From Flavobacterium cauense R2A-7 (GTDB lineage: Bacteria; Bacteroidota; Bacteroidia; Flavobacteriales; Flavobacteriaceae): a stretch of DNA of 64,000 nt. Within the stretch, counting starts at the first letter, position 1, and the number at the start of each line of letters is the position of its first letter. The DNA lies in NCBI RefSeq assembly GCF_000498475.1, contig NZ_AVBI01000012.1:186001-250000 (forward strand). The letters are read 5' to 3'. Below are positions 33,576 to 42,069 of this stretch, piece by piece. Made by a program: the position numbers and the translations under genes. The notes under the pieces are model-generated. The model did not search any database. It worked only from the letters and a program-made list of their open reading frames with translations, and was not told the DNA's origin.

Positions 33576-34322
33576 TTAATTCCAGCGATTGTTATTAAAC
33601 TGATTCTTTTTCCAGTACCACATCATAAAAAAACCGACTAAAGCACCTCCGATATGGGCGAAATGCGCAATTCCGCTGCTTCCGCCAAAAATAGATTTTC
33701 CGGAAATTCCCAAAAACAAATCGACCATTAACAATCCGGGCACAAAATATTTTGCTTTTATGGGTACGGGTATAAACATCAACGCCAATTCGGCATTAGG
33801 GAACATGAATGCAAAGGCTACCAAAAGTCCGTAAATAGCACCGGAAGCACCAACAACCGGAACAATATAGCTTTGTAAGAACCCGTTAAAGTTATTTAGT
33901 CCCATGACTTCCTGCCAACGGGGATTAAACTTGCCTTCTGCTAAAACCGAAATTATTTCCTGTTTCTGAAACCCGTTTTCCATCAGGAAATTCAATCCGT
34001 CATGAAAACTGAAATAATTCACAACAGTATGCAACAATGCCGATCCCAAACCGCATGAAATATAAAAAAACAGAAACTTTTTTCCGCCCCAAAAATGCTC
34101 CAAAGTACTTCCGAAGGAATACAACGCAAACATATTGAAGAAAATATGCATCAAACCACCATGCATAAACATATGCGTTATGGGCTGCCAAACTTTAAAA
34201 TTTGGGTTTTCGAAATAATACATTGCTAAATATTCCTGAGCTGCAGGCACAAACATCGCACCCACAAAAAAAATCACATTGATTATAATTAACTGTTTTA
34301 CAGTTTCGGTCATGTTCATCAT
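33576..34322 (-). CDS. rhomboid family intramembrane serine protease (first of pair)
   Basis: A 248-residue rhomboid: MFMHGGLMHIFFNMFALYSF (helix 2 H-x-x-x-N), VVGASGAIYGLLVAFAFMFP (nucleophile Ser), and AHFAHIGGALVGFFMMWYWK (His). An insert of about 40 residues between helices 3 and 4 (EKFNPRWQ region) is a common feature in Bacteroidota members. The ATG overlaps the mutL stop as ATGA, so translation is coupled; alternative Met codons at positions 2 and 4 exist. It and the next gene are diverged paralogues. Confidence 0.9.
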   Translation of the reverse strand: MMNMTETVKQLIIINVIFFVGAMFVPAAQEYLAMYYFENPNFKVWQPITHMFMHGGLMHIFFNMFALYSFGSTLEHFWGGKKFLFFYISCGLGSALLHTVVNYFSFHDGLNFLMENGFQKQEIISVLAEGKFNPRWQEVMGLNNFNGFLQSYIVPVVGASGAIYGLLVAFAFMFPNAELALMFIPVPIKAKYFVPGLLMVDLFLGISGKSIFGGSSGIAHFAHIGGALVGFFMMWYWKKNQFNNNRWN

Positions 34323-36199
34323 AAGGCAAAACGTTTGTCTAAATCTTCCACACCCATGGTGATGAAAGTTGGTTTATTAAAAGGCGAAACATTAGGATCT
34401 TTACAGGCAAACAACGAATTTACGATGCTTTCCTGCTCTTTTTCGGTTAAATAGGTTCCGGTTTTCACCGAAAGACTGCGCGCCATCGACTTGGCAATAC
34501 GGTCGCTCTGACTGAAACTGTTCTCCGGCAATTCGCCCTGCAAATCATGCAGTAATTCTTCCAGGAGCACCTTCACTTCGCTTTCAACCACATTTACAGG
34601 CAATCCTGAAATCACGAGAATTTCGGTGGTCATCGCGTCGAAAACAAAACCGGTATTTTCCAATGATGATTGCAATTCCTTTATCATAACCATTTCCGAA
34701 GGCGAAAAATGCAATTCCAAGGGAAACAATAATTGCTGGCTCGCGGCGTGATGCATTGTTATGTTGGTTAGAAACTGCTCGTACAAAATACGCTGATGCG
34801 CACGTTCCTGGTATAAAATCATCATTCCGGATTTAATCGGACTGACGATGTATTTTTTTTGAATCTGATAGGTACGGTTTCCGGCGGTTTCTACTTCGCT
34901 TTCTCCGAAAAGAGAACCGGTGACTTCTTCGCTTTCAAATTGAATTTCGCTTACGTCGATTTCATCGGCAGCCGTTTTCAAACCAACATAGAGACTTTCC
35001 CAACTTGCATTAGAATCTTGCTTTTTATAGCCGGAACCAAAAGAATGGGAACTTCCCGATGACGATGAAAATGCGCGTGAAGGGATTTCGGCAGCAAACG
35101 GATTAAAATTGGAATCGACCTGAATTAAGGGCGTTTCGCTTTCTTTTTCTTTGTATTCGTAAGGAATATCCAACGAAGCATCACGTTCGAAATCCAATAT
35201 CGGTGCTACGTTAAACTGTCCTAAACTATGTTTTATTGAAGAGCGCAAAATCGCATACATCGCCTGATCGTCGTCAAATTTGATTTCGGTTTTGGTCGGA
35301 TGAATGTTGATGTCTATCGTATGCGGAGGCACATCAAGGTATAAGAAATAACTCGGCTGGCTTCCGTCTTTCAACAATCCTTCATAAGCTGCCATAATCG
35401 CGTGGTGCAAATACGGACTTTTGATAAATCGGTCGTTCACGAAGAAAAACTGTTCGCCTCGATTCTTTTTGGCAAATTCGGGTTTCCCCACAAATCCCTG
35501 AATTCCGACTATTTCAGTACTTTCTGTAACCGGAACCAGTTTTTCATTGGTCTTTCCTCCAAAAACATTCACAATGCGCTGACGCAGATTGGATTGCGGC
35601 AAATTAAACATCTCACTACCGTTATGATACAACATGAAATGAATATTGGGATGCGCCAAAGCCACGCGCTCGAAATCATCAACAATATGACGAAATTCCA
35701 CCGTATCGGATTTTAAGAAATTACGACGCGCCGGAATATTAAAAAATAAGTTTTTAACTGAAAAAGAAGTGCCTCTCGGCAACACCGCCACATCCTGAGA
35801 AACAAATTTGCTTCCTTCAATGATAATGTGCGTGCCTAACTCTTCCTGATCTTGTTTGGTTTTCATTTCCACATGAGCAATCGCCGCAATGGAAGCCAAA
35901 GCTTCACCACGAAACCCTTTAGTATGCAATGAAAATAAATCTTCGGCCTGACGGATTTTGGAAGTCGCATGACGCTCAAAACACAAACGCGCATCGGTAA
36001 CCGACATTCCTTTTCCGTTGTCAATCACCTGAATCAGAGTTTTTCCCGCATCTTTTACGATAAGTTTGATTTCGGTAGCACCTGCATCGACCGCGTTTTC
36101 CACCAACTCTTTCACCACGGAAGCAGGTCGTTGTACGACTTCTCCGGCAGCTATCTGGTTGGCAACGTGATCGGGTAGTAATTGAATAATGCTTGACAT
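34319..36199 (-). CDS. mutL: DNA mismatch repair protein MutL
   Basis: A 626-residue GHKL ATPase: ELVENAVDAGATEIKLIVKD, QVIDNGKGM, TKGFRGEALASIAAIAHVEM and the GTSFSVKNLFFNIPARRNFL box are intact. The C-terminal dimerisation domain holds YQERAHQRILYEQFL at the position of the DQHA(x)2E(x)4E metal site; Asp, His and the first Glu are replaced, so endonuclease activity is doubtful. First gene of the mutL-rhomboid-rhomboid-EEP series. MutL couples MutS mismatch recognition to downstream excision. Confidence 0.96.
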   Translation of the reverse strand: MSSIIQLLPDHVANQIAAGEVVQRPASVVKELVENAVDAGATEIKLIVKDAGKTLIQVIDNGKGMSVTDARLCFERHATSKIRQAEDLFSLHTKGFRGEALASIAAIAHVEMKTKQDQEELGTHIIIEGSKFVSQDVAVLPRGTSFSVKNLFFNIPARRNFLKSDTVEFRHIVDDFERVALAHPNIHFMLYHNGSEMFNLPQSNLRQRIVNVFGGKTNEKLVPVTESTEIVGIQGFVGKPEFAKKNRGEQFFFVNDRFIKSPYLHHAIMAAYEGLLKDGSQPSYFLYLDVPPHTIDINIHPTKTEIKFDDDQAMYAILRSSIKHSLGQFNVAPILDFERDASLDIPYEYKEKESETPLIQVDSNFNPFAAEIPSRAFSSSSGSSHSFGSGYKKQDSNASWESLYVGLKTAADEIDVSEIQFESEEVTGSLFGESEVETAGNRTYQIQKKYIVSPIKSGMMILYQERAHQRILYEQFLTNITMHHAASQQLLFPLELHFSPSEMVMIKELQSSLENTGFVFDAMTTEILVISGLPVNVVESEVKVLLEELLHDLQGELPENSFSQSDRIAKSMARSLSVKTGTYLTEKEQESIVNSLFACKDPNVSPFNKPTFITMGVEDLDKRFAL

Positions 36200-36288
36200 T
36201 AAAAAAGTTTAGGGTTTGTGGCTTATTAAACGAATGCCTACAAATTTAACGAAAAACTCTTGGCTTTTATAGTTTAAGAAATCATAAA

Positions 36289-36325
36289 AAATAAAAAAAC
36301 CTACTCTTTCGAATAGGTTTTTAAT
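36289..36325. terminator. terminator between ribH and mutL
   Basis: AAAAACCTA / TAGGTTTTT arms with inner TC/GA pairing form a hairpin in the gap following ribH (minus strand) and before mutL. T-rich on the minus strand side. Confidence 0.65.
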
Positions 36326-36344
36326 ATTATAAATTTTGCGGTCT

Positions 36345-36839
36345 TTATTGCGCTGTTTTTCTGCGTAAATCGGCCATTTTAATCGCTGCGATTGCCGCTT
36401 CGGTTCCTTTGTTTCCGTGAACGCCTCCACTTCGATCAATAGACTGTTGTTCGTTGTTATCAGTTAACAGACAGAAGATTACCGGCACATCGGTTTGTAC
36501 ATTCAAATCTTTAATCCCTTGCGTAACTCCTTCACAAACAAATTCGAAATGCATCGTTTCGCCTTTAATCACACATCCGATAGTAATCACACAATCCACT
36601 TCCTGAGTCACAATCATGCGTTGTGCACCGTAAACCAGTTCAAAACTGCCGGGAACATTCCAACGGATAATGTTTTCCGGTAACGCACCACAGTCTAAAA
36701 GCGCTGCTTCGGCTCCGGAATACAATCCTTCGGTGATTTTATCGTTCCATTCTGAAACAACAATCCCAAACCGAAAATCTTTCGCATTTGGGATTGTGTT
36801 TTTATCGTAATTGGATAAATTTTTATTAGCTGTTGCCAT
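36345..36839 (-). CDS. ribH: 6,7-dimethyl-8-ribityllumazine synthase
   Basis: Penultimate step of riboflavin synthesis, condensing the ribityl pyrimidine with dihydroxybutanone phosphate; the enzyme forms pentamers or capsids. The 164-residue protein has FGIVVSEWNDKITEGLYSGA, the phosphate-site motif NVPGSFELVYGAQRM, CVIKGETMHFEFVCEGVTQG with the catalytic His, and PVIFCLLTDNNEQQSIDRSG. All expected residues are present. It lies downstream of a TPR gene, 102 bp away across an AT-rich repeat stretch. Confidence 0.97.
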   Translation of the reverse strand: MATANKNLSNYDKNTIPNAKDFRFGIVVSEWNDKITEGLYSGAEAALLDCGALPENIIRWNVPGSFELVYGAQRMIVTQEVDCVITIGCVIKGETMHFEFVCEGVTQGIKDLNVQTDVPVIFCLLTDNNEQQSIDRSGGVHGNKGTEAAIAAIKMADLRRKTAQ

Positions 36840-36844
36840 ATTTT

Positions 36845-36936
36845 AAATTTAGAATTTAGAAGTTGGAAATTAGAAGTTACTGTTTTTAAAACTGAAGTAG
36901 CCTTCAGATTTCTGAACTCTAATTTCTGAATTCTAA
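36845..36936. repeat. AT-rich degenerate repeat (TTAGAATT family)
   Basis: The 102-bp gap between ribH and the TPR gene consists largely of repeated TTTAGAA/TTAGAAGTT words on one side and CTAATTTCTGAATTCTAATTT on the other (broken as CTAATTTC, TGAATT, CTAATTT), making an imperfect inverted repeat. Such low-complexity spacers recur between flavobacterial genes. No gene or clear promoter is visible in it. Confidence 0.55.
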
Positions 36937-36941
36937 TTTCA

Positions 36942-37733
36942 TTAGTCAAGCATTGCAATCATTGCGTCAATTGTAACGCCTTCCTGAGAAGTTTCGTATT
37001 GCTCTTTAATTTGGGTGAAGAATTTCAACGCTTCTGCTTTTTTACCCATTTCTAAAGCCATTTGACCTGCTTTGTATAAATATCTTGGCGTAGTAAAATC
37101 GTTTGCATTAGCTTCTGCCGCTTTTTGGTAGTAGCTTAAAGCGTCTTCTTTCTGACCCAATTCAGAGAAAGCATCACCGATAGCTCCGGTAGCAATCGCT
37201 TTCAGGAACATGTCTTCTGATTTGAATTGCTCCAATTGTTGCACCGCTTCTTTGAATTTTCCGGTGTTCAAATACGCCATACCTGCATAATAATGTGCAA
37301 GATTAGCCGCTTTAGTGCCAGAATAGTTATCAGCAATTCCGATAAAACCTAATTTTCCTTCACCTCCTTTTAAAGCAAGGTTGTATAAAGAATCATTAGC
37401 GGTTTGACCGTCTACTGCCTGTTGGAAATATTGCTGTGCCTGGAACATTTCGTTCGCCGCCTCATCCTCTTTCGGCTCAACAATAAATTTATCGTACATT
37501 AAATATCCGGCTGCCGCAACTGCAATAGCGCCTACGAACCCGAAAATATATTTTTGATTTTTAGCAACCCAGTCTTCAAGTTTATTAGCGCTTTCATCCA
37601 AAGTATTGAATACCCCCGCCGTAGCACTGTCTTCTTCCTGAATGTTGTCTAACTCATCAACTTCAACTTGATTCTCAACTGCTTCGTCTTTTGGTTTTGG
37701 AGCTTTATATCCTCTTTTGTTATATGTTGCCAT
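36942..37733 (-). CDS. membrane-anchored TPR protein (YfgM-like)
   Basis: A 263-residue protein with a charged N-terminus (about 65 residues), one transmembrane helix (YIFGFVGAIAVAAAGYLMY), then periplasmic TPR repeats: AANLAHYYAGMAYLNTGKFK, FLKAIATGAIGDAFSELGQK and TPRYLYKAGQMALEMGKKAE. This is the YfgM/ancillary SecYEG layout; YfgM helps chaperone proteins leaving the translocon. No Bacteroidota member is characterised to my knowledge. It has a good promoter and probably leads ribH. It is divergent from recF. Confidence 0.82.
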   Translation of the reverse strand: MATYNKRGYKAPKPKDEAVENQVEVDELDNIQEEDSATAGVFNTLDESANKLEDWVAKNQKYIFGFVGAIAVAAAGYLMYDKFIVEPKEDEAANEMFQAQQYFQQAVDGQTANDSLYNLALKGGEGKLGFIGIADNYSGTKAANLAHYYAGMAYLNTGKFKEAVQQLEQFKSEDMFLKAIATGAIGDAFSELGQKEDALSYYQKAAEANANDFTTPRYLYKAGQMALEMGKKAEALKFFTQIKEQYETSQEGVTIDAMIAMLD

Positions 37734-37755
37734 CTATTTTTAATTTAATGAACGG

Positions 37756-37786
37756 CAAAAATAAAATTTTTATTCATATATGGAAA
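37756..37786 (-). promoter_or_regulatory. promoter of the YfgM-like gene
   Basis: Minus strand TTTC (-33, one mismatch), 19-nt spacer, exact TATTTTTG (-7). The start codon is 22 bp downstream. Confidence 0.55.
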
Positions 37787-37867
37787 TCCTTTTTGTCGAT
37801 ATTTTTCAATAATTTGCACCCACTTTAAAAAAATGATTTAATTTCTCTGAAATAATTCGGATTTCTC

Positions 37868-38947
37868 GTGTATCTAAAGCGTCTTTCCCTTTTTAATTAT
37901 AAAAACATTGCCGAAGCCAATTTTGACTTCGACACAAAAATCAATTGTTTTGTAGGGAAAAACGGGATCGGAAAAACCAATATTCTGGATGCCATTTATC
38001 ATTTATCGTACGGAAAAAGCTATTTCAATCCGCTTGCCGTACAAAACATAAGACACGGCGAAGAGTTTTTTGTGGTAGACGGTGTTTTTGAAAAAGAAAA
38101 CCGCGACGAACAAATCGTTTGCAGTCTCAAAAAAGGCCAGAAAAAGATCCTGAAACGCAACAACAAACCGTACGAGCGTTTTTCGGATCATATCGGATTC
38201 ATTCCCTTGGTGATTATTTCCCCTTCCGATCAGGATTTGATCATTGAAGGCAGTGAAACCCGCCGGAAATTCATCGACAGCGTCATTTCGCAATTGGACA
38301 ACACCTATCTGCAGCAATTGATTCAGTACCAGAAAATCATCGCGCAACGCAATGCTTTACTGAAATATTTTGCCGCCAATCAAACATTTGAAAGCGACAC
38401 CCTTTCCATATACAACGAACAGTTACACGATTTAGGTACTTCGATTTTCAAAAAAAGAAAACAGTTTCTGGAAGATTTTATTCCGATTTTCAACAAACAC
38501 CATCAATCCATCACCAATTCGGCCGAAACGGTGCAGATTGTCTACGAAAGCCAGCTTTCCGAAAAACCGTTATTACAACTTTTTGATGAAAATTTAGCCA
38601 AAGACCGCGTTTTACAATACACCAGTGTCGGTATTCACAAAGATGACTTGTCGTTTGAAATCGGTACGTTTCCAATAAAGAAATTCGGTTCTCAAGGCCA
38701 ACAAAAATCCTTTTTGATTGCTTTAAAACTTGCCCAATTCGAATTCATCAAAAAACAAAGCGGGGTTTTACCTATATTATTGTTCGATGATATTTTCGAC
38801 AAACTCGACGAAACCCGCGTGAGCAAAATCGTGGAAATGGTTAACGACGAGACTTTCGGACAGTTGTTTATTTCCGACACGCATCCGGAACGCACCGAAA
38901 ACATCGTAAAGTCAACGCATCAATCCTACAAACTATTTAATTTGTAA
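37868..38947 (+). CDS. recF: DNA replication and repair protein RecF
   Basis: A 359-residue SMC-like ATPase that loads RecA at gaps with RecO and RecR. Walker A is [20 protein letters not shown]; the signature motif is [18 protein letters not shown]; Walker B is [12 protein letters not shown], followed by the D-loop and TDTHPER-like switch ([12 protein letters not shown]). Translation starts at GTG (37868); no ATG gives the conserved N-terminus [20 protein letters not shown]. It is divergent from the TPR-ribH pair and 26 bp upstream of the rhodanese-thioredoxin gene. Confidence 0.95.
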   Translation: MYLKRLSLFNYKNIAEANFDFDTKINCFVGKNGIGKTNILDAIYHLSYGKSYFNPLAVQNIRHGEEFFVVDGVFEKENRDEQIVCSLKKGQKKILKRNNKPYERFSDHIGFIPLVIISPSDQDLIIEGSETRRKFIDSVISQLDNTYLQQLIQYQKIIAQRNALLKYFAANQTFESDTLSIYNEQLHDLGTSIFKKRKQFLEDFIPIFNKHHQSITNSAETVQIVYESQLSEKPLLQLFDENLAKDRVLQYTSVGIHKDDLSFEIGTFPIKKFGSQGQQKSFLIALKLAQFEFIKKQSGVLPILLFDDIFDKLDETRVSKIVEMVNDETFGQLFISDTHPERTENIVKSTHQSYKLFNL

Positions 38948-38973
38948 TTTTACACAACAAAAATTTTAAAAAA

Positions 38974-39669
38974 ATGAAAACACTTAGAATTTTAGCAACC
39001 CTTACCATCGCATTGTTATTCAGCAATTGCAGTAAAGGGCAAAACGTGGCTACCATTGCGGTTCCCGAATTTGAAACAAAATTAAAAGCTACTGAAAACG
39101 CACAATTGCTTGACGTAAGAACCGCCGGAGAATATTCGGAAGGCCATCTAGACAATTCCAAAAATATCGACTGGAACGGAAATTCGTTTGAAACCGAAGT
39201 TCAAAAACTGGACAAATCGAAACCGGTTTTCGTATACTGCCTTGCCGGCGGAAGAAGTAAAAAAGCGGCTAACAAACTAAAAGAGTTAGGCTTCACAACG
39301 GTGTATGACATGGAAGGCGGTTACATGAAATGGAGCGCAGCCCACCCGAACACACAAAAAAATGCCGACATCGGCATGAGCAAATCAGAATACGAAAAAC
39401 TGATTGCTTCCGACAAAGTGGTGGTAATCGATTTTTACGCCGAATGGTGTGGTCCTTGTAAAAAAATGGCGCCTTACCTGACTAAAATGGAAAAAGAATA
39501 CGAAGGCAAAGCCAAAATCGTACGCGTGGATGCCGATAAAAATAAAGTCCTTTTTAACGGATTAGGCTACAGCGAACTTCCGGTGGTAATCGTTTTTAAA
39601 GACGGTAAAGAAGTATGGAAAAAAACCGGATTTGTTTCTGAAGAAGAACTAAAAGCGCAATTGAAATAA
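38974..39669 (+). CDS. rhodanese-thioredoxin fusion lipoprotein
   Basis: A 231-residue exported lipoprotein (lipobox ALLFSN-C, Cys19). Residues 35-115 are a rhodanese domain with LLDVRTAGEYSEGHLDNSKN and active-site Cys89 in VYCLAGGRSKKAAN; residues 125-230 are a thioredoxin domain with WCGPCKKM (Cys159 and Cys162) and the cis-Pro in YSELPVVIVF. A periplasmic enzyme coupling sulfur transfer or persulfide to a dithiol is suggested, as the thioredoxin could reduce the rhodanese persulfide in cis. Substrate and in vivo role are unknown. It follows recF closely. Confidence 0.9.
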   Translation: MKTLRILATLTIALLFSNCSKGQNVATIAVPEFETKLKATENAQLLDVRTAGEYSEGHLDNSKNIDWNGNSFETEVQKLDKSKPVFVYCLAGGRSKKAANKLKELGFTTVYDMEGGYMKWSAAHPNTQKNADIGMSKSEYEKLIASDKVVVIDFYAEWCGPCKKMAPYLTKMEKEYEGKAKIVRVDADKNKVLFNGLGYSELPVVIVFKDGKEVWKKTGFVSEEELKAQLK

Positions 39670-39729
39670 TTTAGAGCGAATGGTTCGGGCATTTTTGCAT
39701 ACCCTGTTCCCGCTTTCCGTTACAATCAA

Positions 39730-39758
39730 CTTTGTCAAAGTTTTGAACTTTGACAAAG
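39730..39758. repeat. perfect 13-bp inverted repeat
   Basis: CTTTGTCAAAGTT / AACTTTGACAAAG around a 3-nt loop. The arms are themselves near-palindromic (CTTTGTCAAAG). No T-run follows, so it is more like an intergenic repeat than a terminator. Confidence 0.8.
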
Positions 39759-39816
39759 CTGATTTCCCCTCCAATCGGGACTATTAGATAAACCATTTCT
39801 TTGTCTGGAAACAAAA

Positions 39817-39844
39817 CCTGCAAGGCTCTAAAAAACCTTGCGGG
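39817..39844. repeat. CCTGCAAGG inverted repeat upstream of murB
   Basis: CCTGCAAGG / CCTTGCGGG with one G-T pair and a 10-nt A-rich loop, ending 15 bp before the murB ATG. The form AACCTGCAAGG...CCTTGCGGG resembles dispersed flavobacterial hairpins. It could affect murB translation; this is untested. Confidence 0.65.
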
Positions 39845-39858
39845 AAAACAAAAACATT

Positions 39859-40872
39859 ATGCAGATCAAACACAATTTCTCCTTAAAAAACTACAACACC
39901 TTCGGCATCGAAGCCAAAGCAAAATCTTTTGTGGAAGTCAGTAATACTTCCGAATTGGCTCAAATCCTGAAAGAACATCAAAACGAAAAATTATTCATTT
40001 TGGGCGGTGGAAGCAACATGCTTTTAACGCAGGACATCGATGCTTTGGTAATTTACGTCAATCTGAAAGGTAAATCCATCCTGAAAGAAGACGATGATTT
40101 CGTTTGGGTTCAGGGCAATGCCGGCGAAAACTGGCATGAATTTGTGTTGTGGAATTTAGACCAGAATTTCGGAGGAATCGAAAACATGTCGTTGATTCCG
40201 GGTAATGTCGGTACGACACCCATCCAAAACATCGGAGCTTACGGCGCCGAAATAAAAGACACGATGGTTTCCTGCGAGGCGATGAACATCAAAACCCAGG
40301 AAATCGTAACCTTTACCAATGAACAATGCAAATTCGGATACCGCGAAAGCATTTTCAAGAACGAAGCAAAAAACCAATACGTGATTACATCAGTTGTTTT
40401 TAGACTGACCAAGAAAAATCATAAAATCAATACGTCTTACGGTGCGATTGATGGGGAATTGGCCAAACACAGCATCAGCAATCCGACTATAAAAGACGTC
40501 AGTAATGCAGTAATTACAATCCGTCAGAGTAAATTACCCGATCCGAAAGAATTGGGCAACAGTGGCAGTTTCTTTAAAAACCCGATTGTTCCGAGAGCAG
40601 TTTACGAAAAAGCACACGCGCAATTTCCAGACATGCCACATTATACGGTTGGCGAAAACGAAGTCAAAGTACCTGCAGGTTGGTTGATTGAACAAGCCGG
40701 TTTTAAAGGAAAACGCTTTGGTGACGCTGGTGTTCACACATTACAAGCTCTTGTTTTGGTAAATTACGGCAACGCGACCGGACAGGAAATTTTAAATGTT
40801 TCCAAAGACATTCAGAAAACCATTTTCGAAAAATACGGGATTGCAATAGAAGCGGAAGTCAATATTATTTAA
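39859..40872 (+). CDS. murB: UDP-N-acetylenolpyruvoylglucosamine reductase
   Basis: Makes UDP-MurNAc with NADPH and FAD in peptidoglycan synthesis. The 337-residue protein starts MQIKHNFSLKNYNTFGIEAK; FILGGGSNMLL and SLIPGNVGTTPIQNIGAYGAE bind FAD, FGYRESIFKNEAKNQYVITS carries the catalytic Arg region, and LGNSGSFFKNPIV contains the proton-donating Ser. Length and the YRxSxF region fit type I MurB, as in E. coli. I chose the ATG at 39859 over an upstream start at 39838. Confidence 0.96.
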   Translation: MQIKHNFSLKNYNTFGIEAKAKSFVEVSNTSELAQILKEHQNEKLFILGGGSNMLLTQDIDALVIYVNLKGKSILKEDDDFVWVQGNAGENWHEFVLWNLDQNFGGIENMSLIPGNVGTTPIQNIGAYGAEIKDTMVSCEAMNIKTQEIVTFTNEQCKFGYRESIFKNEAKNQYVITSVVFRLTKKNHKINTSYGAIDGELAKHSISNPTIKDVSNAVITIRQSKLPDPKELGNSGSFFKNPIVPRAVYEKAHAQFPDMPHYTVGENEVKVPAGWLIEQAGFKGKRFGDAGVHTLQALVLVNYGNATGQEILNVSKDIQKTIFEKYGIAIEAEVNII

Positions 40873-40888
40873 TACTAAACAACCGTAG

Positions 40889-41344
40889 ATGAAAATATCG
40901 GAACTTAATTTAAAACATCTGGCCTATTTCAGTTTATTCGTTCAGGTTTTCACCCTGTCGATCGTGTTAAGCTTATCGATATTTTTTAGAATTTCAATCG
41001 TATTGGAAGTGTTTTGGTTCCTGACAATCTTTTATTTTTTCTACTTTTTTTTATCGATTAACAAGTTTTACAGCGATACAACCACTTACCCGCAATCAAA
41101 ACTCAAAAAATTCCTGATGCTGCTACTTTGTTTCCCTGCACTCCTCTTTTTCTTAATTTCAGGCTTTCTAATTCATGATACTTATTTTTCACAACCTAGA
41201 GAAGAAGAAGCCGATTTTTACAAAATAGAGAACCAGAATTATATAAAAATAGACTCCACAGTAATTAAAAACGGTGAAGCAAACATCAAAGACACCTTGG
41301 CCGTAATTATTGGAAATGACACTCTAAAAATAAATCCGCAATAA
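40889..41344 (+). CDS. membrane protein with periplasmic tail, function unknown
   Basis: A 151-residue protein with three hydrophobic segments (LAYFSLFVQVFTLSIVLSL; VFWFLTIFYFFYFFLSI; FLMLLLCFPALLFFLISGFL) and a soluble tail of about 45 residues (DFYKIENQNYIKIDSTVIKN). I do not recognise a family. It sits 16 bp after murB and 24 bp before the PaiB-like gene in the same direction, so probably co-transcribed. Confidence 0.65.
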   Translation: MKISELNLKHLAYFSLFVQVFTLSIVLSLSIFFRISIVLEVFWFLTIFYFFYFFLSINKFYSDTTTYPQSKLKKFLMLLLCFPALLFFLISGFLIHDTYFSQPREEEADFYKIENQNYIKIDSTVIKNGEANIKDTLAVIIGNDTLKINPQ

Positions 41345-41368
41345 ATTACGGTTTCTAAACACTATTCC

Positions 41369-41998
41369 ATGTACATTCCCGAACTTTACAAAAACGAAAA
41401 CGCCGAAGCAATCAGAAATTTTCTGAAAAGCAACAGTTTCGGTATTCTGGTAAATCAAACCGAAGGTAAACTTTGGGGTACCCACATTCCGTTGGAACTG
41501 GAAACCAATACACAAGGAAAAGAAGTGTTGTTCGGGCATGTTTCCAAAGAAAATCCGCAATGGCAGGCTTTTGAAAACAACAGTGAGGTGCTGGCTATTT
41601 TTTCGGGTCCGCACAGTTATATTTCCTCTTCCTGGTACGATCACGAGAATGTTCCTACTTGGAATTACATTGCCGTACACGTGTATGGAAAAATCAAAAT
41701 CATTGAAGGAGAAGAAATGCTTTTCGCCTTAAAAAAACTGGTCGACAAATACGAATCCGCTTCCGAAAATCCGGTGAGAATCGAAAATTTATCAAAAGAA
41801 ACCATGCGACAAACCAATGGATTTGTGGCTTTTGAAATCGAAATCACGGAAATCCAAGCCGTTAACAAACTTTCTCAAAACCGAGACGATAAAAACCATG
41901 CTGCTATTATTACGGAACTAAAAAAATGCCCAAACGAAAATGCGCATGCCATTGCCGAGGAAATGAAAAAACAACGAAAACAATTGCCGGATTGTTAA
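41369..41998 (+). CDS. PaiB family FMN-binding protein
   Basis: A 209-residue split-barrel flavoprotein of the PaiB/transcriptional-repressor-annotated family: MYIPELYKNENAEAIRNFLK, NQTEGKLWGTHIPLEL, FGHVSKENPQW and the highly typical YISSSWYDHENVPTWNYIAV, followed by VHVYGKIKII. The Bacillus PaiB was named a negative regulator of sporulation and protease genes, but no HTH is present, and FMN-dependent redox activity is an equally good guess. It continues the murB series. Confidence 0.87.
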   Translation: MYIPELYKNENAEAIRNFLKSNSFGILVNQTEGKLWGTHIPLELETNTQGKEVLFGHVSKENPQWQAFENNSEVLAIFSGPHSYISSSWYDHENVPTWNYIAVHVYGKIKIIEGEEMLFALKKLVDKYESASENPVRIENLSKETMRQTNGFVAFEIEITEIQAVNKLSQNRDDKNHAAIITELKKCPNENAHAIAEEMKKQRKQLPDC

Positions 41999-42030
41999 AA
42001 ACTAATTCCGTTTTAATAAACACTTTTCAC

Positions 42031-42038
42031 TAAATTTG
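42031..42038 (+). promoter_or_regulatory. -7 element upstream of the glycosyltransferase gene
   Basis: TAAATTTG matches TAnnTTTG, 31 bp before the ATG. No exact -33 TTTG at correct spacing. Confidence 0.4.
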
Positions 42039-42069
42039 CGCTGGAATTTAACACAATTCAGGCTTACGT

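Noticed and set aside
36209..36439. 76-codon frame overlapping the 3' end of ribH
   Set aside because: Runs in another frame of ribH and through the terminator; no domain.
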